IMG/VR virus record: IMGVR_UViG_3300001472_000161
Span: 1-23,969 of that record
DNA from: a virus
DNA: 23,969 nt
Direction: 5' to 3' (one strand)
Both the position numbers and the translations under genes were made by a program. The first letter of the stretch is position 1, and every line of letters begins with the position of its first letter. Positions 23,902 through 23,969 of the stretch are shown here, in pieces. Below the pieces are notes generated by a model. The model did not search any database, had not been told where the DNA came from, and worked only from the letters and a program-made list of their open reading frames with translations.

Positions 23902-23912
23902 TGCTAGGGCCT
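23887..23912. repeat. Inverted repeat (8-bp arms) over the uvsX promoter
   Basis: AGGCCCTA (23887-23894) and TAGGGCCT (23905-23912) form a perfect 8-bp dyad with a 10-nt loop that contains most of the -35 box. GC-rich arms stand out from AT-rich surroundings. No U-tract follows on either strand, so a simple terminator is less likely than an operator or RNA hairpin. It also lies 15 nt after the stop of the gene upstream. Confidence 0.55.
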
Positions 23913-23927
23913 TGGTAAAATGTCAGA

Positions 23928-23969
23928 TTATTTTGCTTGTCTTGATCTAATCAACTTCAAGATGTCTTC
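23928..23969 (-). CDS. C-terminal end of an unidentified gene (partial)
   Basis: Only the last 13 codons are visible: EDILKLIRSRQAK and a TAA stop. The reading is open to the right edge on the minus strand and precedes uvsX. The fragment is too short to identify. Confidence 0.45.
   Translation of the reverse strand, partial: EDILKLIRSRQAK

Noticed and set aside
1-23969. tRNA, CRISPR, insertion sequence or attachment site
   Set aside because: None was found when reading both strands; no cloverleaf, repeat-spacer array or transposase was seen.

Overview
The window looks like part of the genome of a T4-like marine myovirus, of the kind that infects Pelagibacter or picocyanobacteria. It is AT-rich and packed with short overlapping genes (ATGA, TAATG and 8-26 nt overlaps). 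It carries T4-type replication and recombination genes: UvsX recombinase, UvsW helicase, the zinc-finger end of the gp61 primase and a probable gp62 clamp-loader subunit. A TATAAATA late-promoter motif precedes a virion-type gene. No photosynthesis gene, tRNA, CRISPR array or insertion sequence was seen, so the host cannot be fixed from this window.

Layout. (1) 23969-20210, minus strand: the tail of an unknown gene, then uvsX behind a strong sigma70-type promoter, two small conserved genes, a HAD phosphatase, a glycosyltransferase and a 2OG-Fe(II) oxygenase-like gene. (2) 15697-20235, plus strand: six overlapping or nearly abutting genes encoding an SGNH hydrolase, a KpsS/KpsC-like transferase, two FkbM methyltransferases, a sugar-nucleotide epimerase/dehydratase and a GT2-like transferase. 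(3) 15667-14585, minus: a GT61-type glycosyltransferase; 13833-14588, plus: a GT-A transferase. (4) 13814-7789, minus: six overlapping genes encoding three KpsS/KpsC-like transferases, AsnB, a GT-A transferase and a GT42/MptE-like protein. (5) 7333-7809, plus: a SprT-like metalloprotein. (6) 7278-1, minus: a HARP-like protein, UvsW, several conserved phage genes, probable gp62, a C2HC zinc-finger protein, a miniature DnaE-like polymerase protein, a small Lys-rich ORF, a structural-type gene and the primase. One conserved plus-strand gene (1326-1700) sits inside this last block.

The genes read as two interleaved programmes. One is DNA replication and recombination. The other is a roughly 14-kb glycan island, apparently inserted between uvsX and uvsW, that could build or decorate a surface polysaccharide or glycosylate virions.

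The most unusual single item is the 196-residue protein at 1850-2440. It keeps, in the right order, the catalytic-aspartate motifs and several conserved motifs of the bacterial Pol III alpha (DnaE) palm and fingers, but lacks most of the rest of the enzyme. All identifications were made by eye from motifs; no database search was run.
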